Source: Caldisericia bacterium
GTDB lineage: Bacteria > Caldisericota > Caldisericia > B22-G15
DNA length: 64,000 bases
Reading direction: 5' to 3'
Assembly: GCA_026414995.1 (NCBI GenBank)
Contig: JAOAHY010000002.1
Location: 103,095-167,094, forward strand
Shown here piece after piece: positions 7,831-15,904 of the stretch (position 1 is its first letter; every line of letters begins with the position of its first letter). Under the pieces are notes generated by a model that saw nothing but the letters and a program-made list of their open reading frames with translations, made no database searches and had not been told where the DNA came from. The translations under genes were made by a program, and so were the position numbers.

Positions 7831-9192
7831 ATGAGAAAAAAAGTAATTAAAAGAAGGGTATACAAAGAAAGAAGATTGGCGCTTTTACTTATTTTAATTT
7901 TTATTGTTATTTTTCTTTTTTCATTAAGATTTTTCTCATTTAACCCACAAAATGAAAATGTTAAAATTTATTTTTATGACAAAAAATCAAATGAACTTGT
8001 TTTTGAAAAAAGAGTAATACCAAAATTTAGAAATTTGCCTGAAAAAATTAAAAGACTTGCTGAAGAAGTTATAAAGGGTCCAAAATCTGAGACACTTGAA
8101 AGAGTTGTCGATCCTAATACTAAGGTTATATCAATTGATATTGATAAGGATAGAGCAATAATCTCTTTTTCAAAAGAAATAAAAAATAGAGTATTAGATG
8201 GAATTTCAGGTGAGGCAGCATCTATTTATTCATTTGTTAACACAATAATTGGCAATAGTTCACTAAGGAGCGTTGATATTCTTATTGAAAATAAAAGAGA
8301 AAATTTTTATTGGGATTCAATATCTATTTCTTCACCACTTAATTTTCTTTCATCAAAACTCCCTTCAGGGAGAAAAATTTTTCTTTATTATTATGATAAA
8401 AATTTAGAATTTCCAATTCTTATTCAATCTGAAATTCAAGAACCAAAAGATACACTTGAATGGGCGAAATTAATTTTTGATAAATTGAAAAGTGGACCTC
8501 CATTAAAATATGAAAACTACCTTTCTAAAACTATTCCTGATGTTGCAACCTTAAAAGATATAAAAATAGAAGGAGATAAGTTAGTTCTAAATTTAAACCC
8601 TGATATTCTTTCATATAAAGGTTTTGGCTCTTCATCAGAAATAGCATTTATGTATTCTATAACTTTATCAATGACTGAAATTCCAGGAATTAAAAAAGTA
8701 CAATTTCTTGTTGATGGAAAAATTGTTGAAACAATTGGAGGAAACTTTGAAACATTAAAACCCATCACTAGATGGTATTATGATTTAAACCCACCTCCTG
8801 AAAATATGTATGGATATCCAGTTTATTATATTTTAAAAATAAAAGATGTCTCTTTTATATCACCCCAAGTTATTTTTACAAACAAAAAAGACGCAGTAAA
8901 ACTTATATTTGAAAAACTTCTTACACCTAATAATCCTTTTTTGACATACCTTCCTAAAGATGCTAAATTAAATTCTTATACGATTAAAAATGAAATTTTG
9001 TCTTTGGATTTAAATTTTGATCCATCAAAAATTGATTCAAAAGAAAAAGAAGAATTATTAATTAAGCAAATTGTTTTAACATTTTTTGATTCAATGAATA
9101 TTAAGGAAATAAATATATCAATAAACGGTAAAAAAATTAAACTACCATTTGGTACTGACCTTTCTAAAAGTTTTACAAAAGATTCTTTATGA
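7831..9192 (+). CDS. Membrane-anchored protein with three GerMN domains
   Basis: 453 residues with a basic N-terminus and a single anchor (about 16-32). Three tandem segments have GerMN character: about 45-160 (starts VKIYFYD, contains AEEVIKGP and SVDILIENK), about 180-300 (starts KIFLYYYD, contains AKLIFDKLKSGPP and VQFLVDGK), and a degenerate third, about 320-440 (LKIKDVSF to EINISINGKK). GerMN domains occur in spore germination GerM and in LpqB-type lipoproteins, where they are thought to bind cell-wall or envelope ligands. Nothing here indicates sporulation. The start has no Shine-Dalgarno; the promoter geometry suggests a leaderless message. The stop overlaps the riboflavin kinase start. 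Confidence 0.75.
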   Translation: MRKKVIKRRVYKERRLALLLILIFIVIFLFSLRFFSFNPQNENVKIYFYDKKSNELVFEKRVIPKFRNLPEKIKRLAEEVIKGPKSETLERVVDPNTKVISIDIDKDRAIISFSKEIKNRVLDGISGEAASIYSFVNTIIGNSSLRSVDILIENKRENFYWDSISISSPLNFLSSKLPSGRKIFLYYYDKNLEFPILIQSEIQEPKDTLEWAKLIFDKLKSGPPLKYENYLSKTIPDVATLKDIKIEGDKLVLNLNPDILSYKGFGSSSEIAFMYSITLSMTEIPGIKKVQFLVDGKIVETIGGNFETLKPITRWYYDLNPPPENMYGYPVYYILKIKDVSFISPQVIFTNKKDAVKLIFEKLLTPNNPFLTYLPKDAKLNSYTIKNEILSLDLNFDPSKIDSKEKEELLIKQIVLTFFDSMNIKEINISINGKKIKLPFGTDLSKSFTKDSL

Positions 9193-9551
9193 AGATAAAA
9201 GGAGTTATAACATCAGGTTATAGAGAAGGATCTAAATATGTAAAAATTTATAAAGATAAAATAAAAAATGCTATTGGAATAAACCCTTATGAAGGAACAC
9301 TCAACATTAAAGTAGAATTTGATATAAAAACCTTAAAATTTAAAGAAAAAATTAAAATTGATGGTTTTAATGGATTTGGAGCAATTTATATAATTCCTTG
9401 TAAAGTTAATAATTTTAATGCATATATTGTAATACCAGAAAAAACAAAACATAAAAAAACACTTGAAATTATATCTGATGTTTCGTTAAGAGATAAGGGA
9501 AATTTTAAAGATGGTGATAAAGTTTTTATTGAATTTGAAAATTTAGATTAA
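9189..9551 (+). CDS. ribK: CTP-dependent riboflavin kinase, archaeal type (DUF120)
   Basis: 120 residues, matching the catalytic domain of archaeal RibK (MJ0056 type). Diagnostic segments: KGVITSGYREGSKYVKIY at the start, NPYEGTLNIKVEF in the middle, then PEKTKHKKTLEIIS and LRDKGNFKDGDKVFIEF at the end. These correspond to the G-x-v-x-S-G-x-g-e-G, PypGTLN, the T-x-H motif and the LR-x-x-x-x-x-x-DGD elements of that family. The enzyme phosphorylates riboflavin to FMN using CTP rather than ATP. The usual N-terminal winged helix of many archaeal members is absent. ATG overlaps the previous stop (ATGA). Bacterial homologues of this type are uncommon to my knowledge. Confidence 0.82.
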   Translation: MKIKGVITSGYREGSKYVKIYKDKIKNAIGINPYEGTLNIKVEFDIKTLKFKEKIKIDGFNGFGAIYIIPCKVNNFNAYIVIPEKTKHKKTLEIISDVSLRDKGNFKDGDKVFIEFENLD

Positions 9552-9553
9552 AA

Positions 9554-10132
9554 TTAAACAACCTTTTTTACAACCAATTTTGAAATGAGTTTCAAACAAT
9601 CCATAACACCAATTCCTTGAACTGCAACTGCTTCAAAAAAGGGAAATGAATTGATATTTAATGCTTTATTTAGATCATCAACTGAAACAATATTTGGTAA
9701 ATCTCTTTTGTTATATTGAAAAACAATTGGAGTATCCTCTAAGGATAAACCATATTCTCTCATATTTTCAATCATATCTTTAAATGATTCTAAATTTTTT
9801 TCAAAAATTTCCTGTTGAGAATCGGCAACAAAAACAATTCCATCTGTTGCTCTGAGAATTGTTTTTCTAGTTAAAGAGTAAATTGCTTGTCCAGGTACTG
9901 TATATAGCGAAAGTTTTATCGTATAACCCTTTATATTTCCTAGATCAAGTGGTAAAAAATCAAAAAATAGAGTTCTTTCATCCTGAGTAGCAATAGATGT
10001 AAATTTACCCTTAAGGTCCTGTGGTAATTTTTCATAAATAAATCTTAAATTTGTTGTTTTACCACTCATTGCAGGACCATAATATACAATTTTAAAAGTT
10101 ATCTCTTTTGTGGAATAGTTAATTAATGCCAT
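9554..10132 (-). CDS. MglA-like Ras-family small GTPase
   Basis: 192 residues. G1 is GPAMSGKTT near 18-26, the switch region has QDERTLFFDFLPLDLG, G3 is TVPGQ, and G4 is NKRD. These features, notably the YYGPAMSGKTTNL start and the PGQ in place of DxxG, define the MglA group of bacterial small GTPases that control cell polarity, gliding or type IV pilus placement. The last gene of a three-gene minus-strand operon: PATAN protein, MglB-like protein, MglA, with gaps of 3 and 16 bases. The roadblock partner directly upstream fits the known MglB-MglA pair, in which MglB is the GTPase activator. Confidence 0.92.
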   Translation of the reverse strand: MALINYSTKEITFKIVYYGPAMSGKTTNLRFIYEKLPQDLKGKFTSIATQDERTLFFDFLPLDLGNIKGYTIKLSLYTVPGQAIYSLTRKTILRATDGIVFVADSQQEIFEKNLESFKDMIENMREYGLSLEDTPIVFQYNKRDLPNIVSVDDLNKALNINSFPFFEAVAVQGIGVMDCLKLISKLVVKKVV

Positions 10133-10148
10133 TGATGTGTATTAAATA

Positions 10149-10634
10149 TTAAAAGAGGTTTTCGAGTTTATTCTCAATCTCTTCTTCTAGTCCCTCTTTT
10201 TCTTCTATTTTTCTTTCTTTTGATATTGTAACATTCTTTAAAAATGGAGAAATTTCTGAATGTATTTTCTTTGACCAAAATCTTATGGCACCTACAGGAG
10301 CGTTATTATCAAAAACAATTATTAATAGAACCTGAGGAACAAGAAGAGATATATGAATGTTAGTTTCTTCTCCCTGATGAAAAGTTACTGTAAACTCTTT
10401 TTCACCTAAAAGTTTTGCAAGTTCATTTGTGGCAGAAAAAAGTCCTGCTGAAAGTGCACAAATATTTGAAGCATCTCTTCTAGAAATTGATCCATGTTTT
10501 GTTATCAGTTGTCCTGATCTATCAGAAAGCAATATATGTTTTGCTTGAGAATCAGCAAGTGTTTGTGCTAAATAATCATCTACTCTTTTTAAATCTTCAT
10601 CTGAAATTATAACTGAACTTAAACCTTCAGCCAT
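10149..10634 (-). CDS. Roadblock/LC7 protein (MglB-like)
   Basis: 161 residues. The roadblock fold covers about 10-125: helix with DDYLAQTLADSQAKHILLSD, the strand QLITKHG, a helix with NICALSAGLFSATNELAKLLG and the strand-rich VTFHQGEETNIHISLL. The last 35 residues form a charged tail rich in Lys and Glu. Such proteins dimerise and act as GTPase-activating partners of MglA-type GTPases. It lies between the PATAN gene and the mglA-like gene, and its ATG is preceded by AAGGAG. The pairing is by context; which polarity or motility system it serves is not shown here. Confidence 0.88.
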   Translation of the reverse strand: MAEGLSSVIISDEDLKRVDDYLAQTLADSQAKHILLSDRSGQLITKHGSISRRDASNICALSAGLFSATNELAKLLGEKEFTVTFHQGEETNIHISLLVPQVLLIIVFDNNAPVGAIRFWSKKIHSEISPFLKNVTISKERKIEEKEGLEEEIENKLENLF

Positions 10635-10637
10635 TAT

Positions 10638-11168
10638 CTACTCCTTTCTAAACGAAATTATACCTTTTTTATACAAACCTTCAACAATATTAATAATTTT
10701 AATCTTTTCTGTTCCCATCTCTTCAATTATATCACAACATCTCTTTTTTCCATCAATTAAATTTAAAAATCTCCATTCATCAACATTTATTGAAAAATTT
10801 TCAACTTCTACCTTCTCATTTAAAACAGGAACTAAATTTAATAAATCCTCTTTTGTTTTAAATTCATCTTGAAGAGATATTGCTTCTAGAACAGATTTTG
10901 AAGTATCCTCATCAATGGTTGGTGCAGGAAGGATAATATTCTCAACAAATCTAAATGATCCTTTATTCCAATTTAAAATTTCAATAAGTGCTTCTTTTCC
11001 TATATTATCAATTGAGTGTGCATGAATAAGTTTTCCATTTTTGAAAAAAAGTTCCCCCTTTTCTCTTGTGGGTAAAACAATCTCAAGTTTTCCAGTTTTA
11101 CCCATATTTGAAAGAGTCTGAATTAATTCTAAAATTCCTAAAACTCCAATATCTCCTTTCAGTTCCAT
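10638..11168 (-). CDS. PATAN (DUF4388) domain protein
   Basis: 176 residues. The N-terminal 100 residues match the PATAN/DUF4388 pattern: LKGDIGVLGILELIQTLSN, GKTGKLEI, KGELFFKNGKLIHA and the AL-EIL-NW-KGSFRF segment. The C-terminal 60 residues look like the winged-helix-like tail common in these proteins (WRFLNLIDGKKRCCDIIEE to LYKKGIISF). PATAN proteins work with response regulators and MglA-type GTPases in motility and phototaxis in other bacteria. First gene of the operon with the MglB-like and MglA-like genes. Upstream GAAGGTGG is poorly spaced. Confidence 0.82.
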   Translation of the reverse strand: MELKGDIGVLGILELIQTLSNMGKTGKLEIVLPTREKGELFFKNGKLIHAHSIDNIGKEALIEILNWNKGSFRFVENIILPAPTIDEDTSKSVLEAISLQDEFKTKEDLLNLVPVLNEKVEVENFSINVDEWRFLNLIDGKKRCCDIIEEMGTEKIKIINIVEGLYKKGIISFRKE

Positions 11169-11203
11169 AACTTAACCACCTTCATTTTTTTTATTTTTAT
11201 GTT

Positions 11204-11209
11204 ATTATA
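11204..11209 (-). promoter_or_regulatory. -10 element for the PATAN/MglB/MglA operon
   Basis: TATAAT on the minus strand about 35 bases upstream of the ATG at 11168. No convincing -35 is seen. The same gap must hold the promoter of the plus-strand gene at 11246. Confidence 0.4.
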
Positions 11210-11245
11210 CAATAAAATAAAAAATATTTATATATGAGGTGAATA

Positions 11246-11512
11246 ATGGGAATACCTATTGGTCCCAGAGTAAGAAGGGTTGGTGTAATGATTTTGACAT
11301 CGTCAAACTTTTTAATTAAAGGCAAAATTTCTGTCCCTGAAGATATGAGATTTTCTGATGCTTTAAATAAATTTTTAAAAGAGACAAAATTTATACCAAT
11401 TGTTGAACCTGAAATTTTAGATTCAAATCAAAATTTAATTGGGAAAGGGGATTTTTCACTTGTAAATAAAGATTTAATTATTGCAATATATCCCCTTGAA
11501 AAAGGTTTATAA
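11246..11512 (+). CDS. Small conserved-looking protein of unknown function
   Basis: 88 residues, soluble, with a GAGGTG Shine-Dalgarno. Visible elements are a strand VGVMILTSSNFLIKGKISV, then RFSDALNKFLKETKFIPIVEPEI, then a strand-rich end. The order 'strand, i-x-G-x-i, R-f-S-D-x-L-N, FIPI' recalls small DUF6812-like proteins, but that match is from memory of the pattern and is weak. It stands alone between the divergent PATAN operon and clpC, on the same strand as clpC. Confidence 0.5.
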   Translation: MGIPIGPRVRRVGVMILTSSNFLIKGKISVPEDMRFSDALNKFLKETKFIPIVEPEILDSNQNLIGKGDFSLVNKDLIIAIYPLEKGL

Positions 11513-11571
11513 TTAACATATCATTCTTAAATTTTTCATCTTTAAATTTCGCTCATTTAGAAATTATTTAG

Positions 11572-11580
11572 TGTTATAAT
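11572..11580 (+). promoter_or_regulatory. Extended -10 promoter for clpC
   Basis: TG at 11572-11573, one base, TATAAT at 11575-11580. The leader of about 17 bases carries GGAGGTG before the ATG at 11604. No CtsR-type direct heptamer repeat or CIRCE inverted repeat was recognised around it. Confidence 0.55.
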
Positions 11581-11603
11581 TAATTTGAGAACTGGAGGTG
11601 AAC

Positions 11604-14078
11604 ATGGAATTTTGGGATTATCTAACAGATAACTCAAGGCAAGTATTCTACCTTGCTCAAGAGGAAGCCCAAAGATTGAACAATAATTATATTGGAACAG
11701 AACATCTTTTACTTGGCTTAATTAGACTTGAAAATACAACTGCTGCAAAAGCACTTTCTCGCTTTAATTTAGATTATTCAATTCTTGCATCAAAAATAAG
11801 AGAGATGGTTTCTGGACTATCTACTGAGGAAGATTATTATTCTTCTAAAAGAATAATTTTAACCCCAAGAGTTAAAAGAATTCTTGAGTTATCTAAAATG
11901 ATTGCTCAAGAAATTGGAGAATATTATGTTGATACAGAACATATACTTTTAGGAATGATAGAAGAAGGGGAGGGAATGGCTATAAAAGTTCTTGAAGAAC
12001 TTGGTGTTGAAACTGAAAAATTAAAAGAAGAGATTTATGAGTTAATTGAAGAAAGAAAATATGGAAAGAGAGTTGAAGACAGAAGAGATAGAACTAAAGA
12101 AAGAACAAAAACTCCAACATTAGATCAATTCTCTAGGGACTTAACTCTCCTTGCTCAACAGAATAAGCTTGATCCTGTAATTGGAAGAGAAAAAGAGATA
12201 AGCAGAGTAATTGAAATTCTATCAAGAAGAACAAAAAATAATCCTGTGCTTATTGGAGACCCAGGAGTTGGAAAAACAGCAATAGTTGAGGGTCTTGCAC
12301 AAAAAATTGTAAAATCTGAAGTCCCAGAACCACTTAAAAATAAAAGAGTTATTGCATTAGACCTTCCTTCTCTTGTTGCAGGAACAAAATATAGAGGTGA
12401 GTTTGAAGAGAGAATGAAAAGAGTTTTACAAGAAATCAAAAGAAGTCAAGGTGAAGTTATATTATTTATAGATGAAATTCATACTCTTGTTGGTGCTGGA
12501 AGCGCTGAAGGAGCAATAGATGCATCAAATATTTTAAAACCAGAGTTAGCAAGAGGTGAGATTCAATGTATTGGAGCAACAACATTAAAAGATTATAGAA
12601 AATATATTGAAAAAGATTCTGCCCTTGAAAGAAGATTTCAACCTGTTTTTGTTGAAGAACCAACTCCTGAACAGACAATTGAAATCTTAAAAGGATTGAG
12701 AAGTAAATATGAAGATCATCATAAAGTTAAAATTTTAGACGAAACATTAATTGAAGCGGTAAAACTTTCAACAAGGTATATAACTTCAAGATTTTTACCA
12801 GATAAAGCAATTGACCTAATTGATGAAGCAAGTGCAAAAGTAAGACTTAGGTTGTCACTAAAACCACAAGAAATCATTGAACTTGAGAATAAAATAAAAG
12901 AAGCAAAAGAGAAGAAAAATAAAGCAATAAGCGAACAGAAATTTGAACTTGCAGCAAAATATAGAGATGAAGAGAGTAAACTAAGATTAAAACTTGAAGA
13001 GGTTAAAGAAAATATAAGAAAATCAAGAGAGATTGAAAGACCAGAAGTTAAACCTGAGGATGTAGCAGAAGTCGTTTCAATGTGGACAGGAATTCCAGTT
13101 AAAAGGTTAATGGTTGAAGAAAAAGAAAGATTATTAAAACTTGAAGAGGAATTACACAAAAGAATTGTTGATCAGAATGAAGCGGTTGAAGCAGTATCTA
13201 AAGCAATTAGAAGAGCAAAGGCTGGTCTTAAAGACCCTAATAGACCAATTGGATCATTCTTATTTTTAGGTCCAACTGGTGTTGGAAAAACAGAACTCTC
13301 CAAAGCACTTGCAGAAATTCTCTTTGATAGCGAAGATGCTTTAATTAGACTTGATATGTCTGAATATATGGAAAAATTTAATGTTTCTAGACTCATAGGT
13401 TCACCTCCAGGTTATGTTGGATATGAAGAAGGTGGCCAATTAACTGAAGCAGTTAGAAGAAGACCTTATTCAATAATACTTTTTGATGAAATTGAAAAAG
13501 CACATCCTGATGTTTTTAATATTCTTTTACAAATTTTAGATACAGGGAGATTAACTGATAGCCAAGGTCATGTGGTAGATTTTAGAAATACAATAATAAT
13601 TCTTACTTCAAATCTTGGAACATCATATGATTCTGCTAAAAAATTTGGTTTTGTAAAAGAAGATGAAATAGATTATAAAGAGATGAAGCAAAGAGTTCTT
13701 TCTGAACTTAAAAATACATTCAGACCAGAGTTTTTGAATAGAATTGATGAAATTGTTATATTTAACTATCTCTCAAAGGATGATGTTAAAAAGATACTTG
13801 ATATTATGCTTAAAAGAATAAAAGATGAATTAAAAGATAGAAGCATAACAATTCAATTGACTGATGATGCTAAAGACTTTATTATTGAAAGAGGGTTTGA
13901 TAGAAACTTTGGGGCAAGAAATTTATGGAGAACAATCCTCAAGGAGGTTGAAAACCCACTCTCTGAAAAGCTACTTAAAGGTGAATTTGAAGATGGAGAT
14001 ACGATCCTTATAGATAAAGATACTGATTCATTAACTTTTAGAAAAATTGAAGAAAAAGAAAGTATCTCTCAGGGATAA
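11604..14078 (+). CDS. clpC: ClpC ATPase (ClpP-partner AAA+ unfoldase)
   Basis: 824 residues from the ATG at 11604; a GTG two codons earlier lies inside the Shine-Dalgarno GGAGGTG and is rejected. Order: two Clp-N repeats (about 5-150, with [12 protein letters not shown] and [14 protein letters not shown]), first AAA+ module with GDPGVGKTA and the [11 protein letters not shown]alker B, a short UVR-type middle domain (about 420-460), and the second module with GPTGVGKTE. In the second module an FGF tripeptide (KKFGFVKED) sits where ClpC/ClpA carry the ClpP-docking loop, so this paralogue should work with ClpP. The holA frame starts within its last codons. Confidence 0.95.
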   Translation: MEFWDYLTDNSRQVFYLAQEEAQRLNNNYIGTEHLLLGLIRLENTTAAKALSRFNLDYSILASKIREMVSGLSTEEDYYSSKRIILTPRVKRILELSKMIAQEIGEYYVDTEHILLGMIEEGEGMAIKVLEELGVETEKLKEEIYELIEERKYGKRVEDRRDRTKERTKTPTLDQFSRDLTLLAQQNKLDPVIGREKEISRVIEILSRRTKNNPVLIGDPGVGKTAIVEGLAQKIVKSEVPEPLKNKRVIALDLPSLVAGTKYRGEFEERMKRVLQEIKRSQGEVILFIDEIHTLVGAGSAEGAIDASNILKPELARGEIQCIGATTLKDYRKYIEKDSALERRFQPVFVEEPTPEQTIEILKGLRSKYEDHHKVKILDETLIEAVKLSTRYITSRFLPDKAIDLIDEASAKVRLRLSLKPQEIIELENKIKEAKEKKNKAISEQKFELAAKYRDEESKLRLKLEEVKENIRKSREIERPEVKPEDVAEVVSMWTGIPVKRLMVEEKERLLKLEEELHKRIVDQNEAVEAVSKAIRRAKAGLKDPNRPIGSFLFLGPTGVGKTELSKALAEILFDSEDALIRLDMSEYMEKFNVSRLIGSPPGYVGYEEGGQLTEAVRRRPYSIILFDEIEKAHPDVFNILLQILDTGRLTDSQGHVVDFRNTIIILTSNLGTSYDSAKKFGFVKEDEIDYKEMKQRVLSELKNTFRPEFLNRIDEIVIFNYLSKDDVKKILDIMLKRIKDELKDRSITIQLTDDAKDFIIERGFDRNFGARNLWRTILKEVENPLSEKLLKGEFEDGDTILIDKDTDSLTFRKIEEKESISQG

Positions 14079-15015
14079 TTATTTAAAAACAATCAATGAA
14101 ATTATAAAAGGGGAGCTTTTCCCCTTTTATATTTTATTAGGAGATAATTTTTATTTAAAAAATCAACTATTAGAAAAAATTAAAGTTGCTCTAAAAGTTG
14201 AGAAAATAAATATAATAGATGGAGAGATTGATAAAAAAACGATTCTTGATTATCTTGAATCTTCGTCCTTTTTTTTCTCTTCTCTTCTATTTTACATAAA
14301 AGATGCTGACAAAATTGAGGATTTCAAGTGGGAGGATTTTAGTTCGAGAAAAAATAGAATAATAATTTTTGAATCAAAAGAAGGGAAAATTCCGGAGCCT
14401 CCTTTATATTTAGAAGAAAAAGTAAAATATGTTTTTGATGAACCACTTGAAGAGAATGTTTTAAAAAAGTGGGTTTTAAAAAAATTTGATGAAAATGGTA
14501 AAAAAATTGATGAAAAAATTGCTTCTAAAATGATTTTTGAACTTCAAGGAAATTTAGATCTTTTGTATACAGAAATAGAAAAACTTTCTCTTCTTGAAAA
14601 TGAGACAATTACTGAAGAAGATATCGACTATTTCACTTATAAAATAAATATACCAAGCATTTATGAAATAATAGCAAGTTATCTTAAGGGAAGGAAAAGA
14701 AAATTTTTAAATCTTTTAAACGATTTAATTCAAACTGGTGAACCATTTGAGAGAATTTTTTATCTCTTGCTTAATAGAATTATAAATTTAATTGATATAA
14801 AAATTGCAAACATAAAAGGTGTTAGTGAAAAAAATATAAGAGAGAGTTTAAAACTCTCTCCTTTTCAAATTTCATCTTTAACTCTTGAGTCAAAAGAATA
14901 TTCTTTTGAAGAACTTTTTGATTTCTTAAAAGATTTACTTGAAATTGAAAAAAGCATTAAATTAAGTAAAGGTTATCTTAAAGAAAAACTTGAACTTGAT
15001 TCAATTAAAAGATAA
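14047..15015 (+). CDS. holA: DNA polymerase III delta subunit
   Basis: 322 residues with the clamp-loader delta pattern: [20 protein letters not shown] near 25-45, a hydrophobic strand ending KDADKI, the linker [31 protein letters not shown] near 165-182 and a helical collar domain (about 200-320) containing [16 protein letters not shown]. As usual for delta, there is no Walker A. The start is TTG at 14047, overlapping clpC by 32 bases in another frame. A perfect inverted repeat lies in codons 20-28. Product opens and loads the sliding clamp. Confidence 0.88.
   Translation: MKKKKVSLRDNYLKTINEIIKGELFPFYILLGDNFYLKNQLLEKIKVALKVEKINIIDGEIDKKTILDYLESSSFFFSSLLFYIKDADKIEDFKWEDFSSRKNRIIIFESKEGKIPEPPLYLEEKVKYVFDEPLEENVLKKWVLKKFDENGKKIDEKIASKMIFELQGNLDLLYTEIEKLSLLENETITEEDIDYFTYKINIPSIYEIIASYLKGRKRKFLNLLNDLIQTGEPFERIFYLLLNRIINLIDIKIANIKGVSEKNIRESLKLSPFQISSLTLESKEYSFEELFDFLKDLLEIEKSIKLSKGYLKEKLELDSIKR
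14104..14138 (+). terminator. Terminator-like hairpin at the clpC/holA junction, inside holA
   Basis: ATAAAAGGGG at 14104-14113 pairs perfectly with CCCCTTTTAT at 14121-14130, a 10-bp stem with a 7-base loop, followed by ATTTTATT. It lies 26 bases after the clpC stop but inside the holA coding sequence, so it could partly terminate clpC transcripts and lower holA expression. Confidence 0.4.
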
Positions 15016-15017
15016 CT

Positions 15018-15272
15018 TTAAAATCTTGAAACTTCTTTCATTAATCTACTTTTTTTTCTTGCAGCACTATTTTTATGTAAAACTCCTTTACTTACAGCAT
15101 GATCAATAAAAGATATAGCAACTCTTGATTTCTCTAAAAATTCTTCTTTTGTTGTGGCTTTCATTGCTTCTTTTATTAAATTCTTAACTCTTGTTTTATA
15201 ATATCTATTCCTTGCTTCTCTTTTTAAACTCTTTTTTGCATTCTTTATACCAGATTTAATTCTTTTTGCCAT
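15018..15272 (-). CDS. rpsT: 30S ribosomal protein S20
   Basis: 84 residues, highly basic and helical, standard S20 length. The KNAKKSLKREARNRYYKTRVK start, the central FLEKSRVAISFIDHAVSKGVLHKNSAARKKSRLM segment and the short end match S20, which binds 16S rRNA early in small-subunit assembly. AAGGAG precedes the ATG. It runs convergently to holA with two bases between the stops, an arrangement seen in many bacteria where holA and rpsT are neighbours. Confidence 0.97.
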   Translation of the reverse strand: MAKRIKSGIKNAKKSLKREARNRYYKTRVKNLIKEAMKATTKEEFLEKSRVAISFIDHAVSKGVLHKNSAARKKSRLMKEVSRF

Positions 15273-15328
15273 CTTAAGTTACTCCTTTCAAGATAAAATC
15301 AACTTATATATTTTATCAAAATATTAAC

Positions 15329-15844
15329 TTATTTCAACCTACTAAGTTTCATTTCACAAATATTACAAAATTTTTTATCTTTTTTATCTACATCCAAAAT
15401 AGAAAGAGAGAAACTCATAACACATCTTTTATTTAAACAGTGATTTAAACCAAAAGTGTGACCTATTTCATGAACTGCCTCTTTTACACATCTTTCAACA
15501 AATTTATCAATATCTTTATCATATAATCTAAAAATTGAAATTATTGAATATTTTCCATTAAGTTCTGCGCTACCAAATAAAAAATTATAACCTTCGTCGA
15601 AAATATCCTCACTTATAACTCCTAAAATTTTATCTCCCTCATTTATATGTTTCTCTCTTAAATAATTTATTAATTTACTAGCATAATATTGATTTCTAAT
15701 ATAATTTTTTTGAATGTCTTTAGGAGTTAAATTTTTACTGATAATTACATCAAAATTAAAAATTTCTTTTAAATTTTCTTTGATTTCTTCTAAAATAAAA
15801 TAAGGTGGATCAATTATAGGTATAATCTTTATTTTTCCTTTCAT
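15329..15844 (-). CDS. amzA: Archaemetzincin (zinc metalloprotease)
   Basis: 171 residues, typical size. The zinc motif is HEIGHTFGLNH at 125-135, followed at once by the family-specific cysteines C136 and C141 (HC then RCVMSF) and CNIC at 160-163. The combination HExxHxxGxxHC with CVM and a terminal CxxC defines archaemetzincin (AMZ), a metzincin with a second structural zinc. The upstream part has IIPIIDPPYFILEEIKENL and the strand ILGVISEDIF. Families of this kind are mainly archaeal, with scattered bacterial and animal members; the natural substrate is unknown. It is divergent from the first PPIase gene. Confidence 0.9.
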   Translation of the reverse strand: MKGKIKIIPIIDPPYFILEEIKENLKEIFNFDVIISKNLTPKDIQKNYIRNQYYASKLINYLREKHINEGDKILGVISEDIFDEGYNFLFGSAELNGKYSIISIFRLYDKDIDKFVERCVKEAVHEIGHTFGLNHCLNKRCVMSFSLSILDVDKKDKKFCNICEMKLSRLK

Positions 15845-15868
15845 AATAATATTTTAACAAAAATAATG

Positions 15869-15877
15869 TGATATAAT
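15869..15877 (+). promoter_or_regulatory. Extended -10 promoter for the PPIase operon
   Basis: TG at 15869-15870, one base, TATAAT at 15872-15877. The expected start point (about 15884) lies downstream of the ATG at 15881, which rules that ATG out and supports the ATG at 15905. Confidence 0.5.
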
Positions 15878-15904
15878 TCTATGGACAAGGAGGTATTTAG
15901 GATC

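Noticed and set aside
12155..13396. Four minus-strand frames of 70-146 codons within clpC
   Set aside because: Shadows of clpC; composition is Ser/Leu/Phe rich as expected for reverse reading of an AT-rich gene, no ribosome sites.
15881..15904. ATG at 15881 for the first PPIase
   Set aside because: It lies only four bases after TATAAT, so it would not be transcribed; AGGAGG supports the ATG at 15905.
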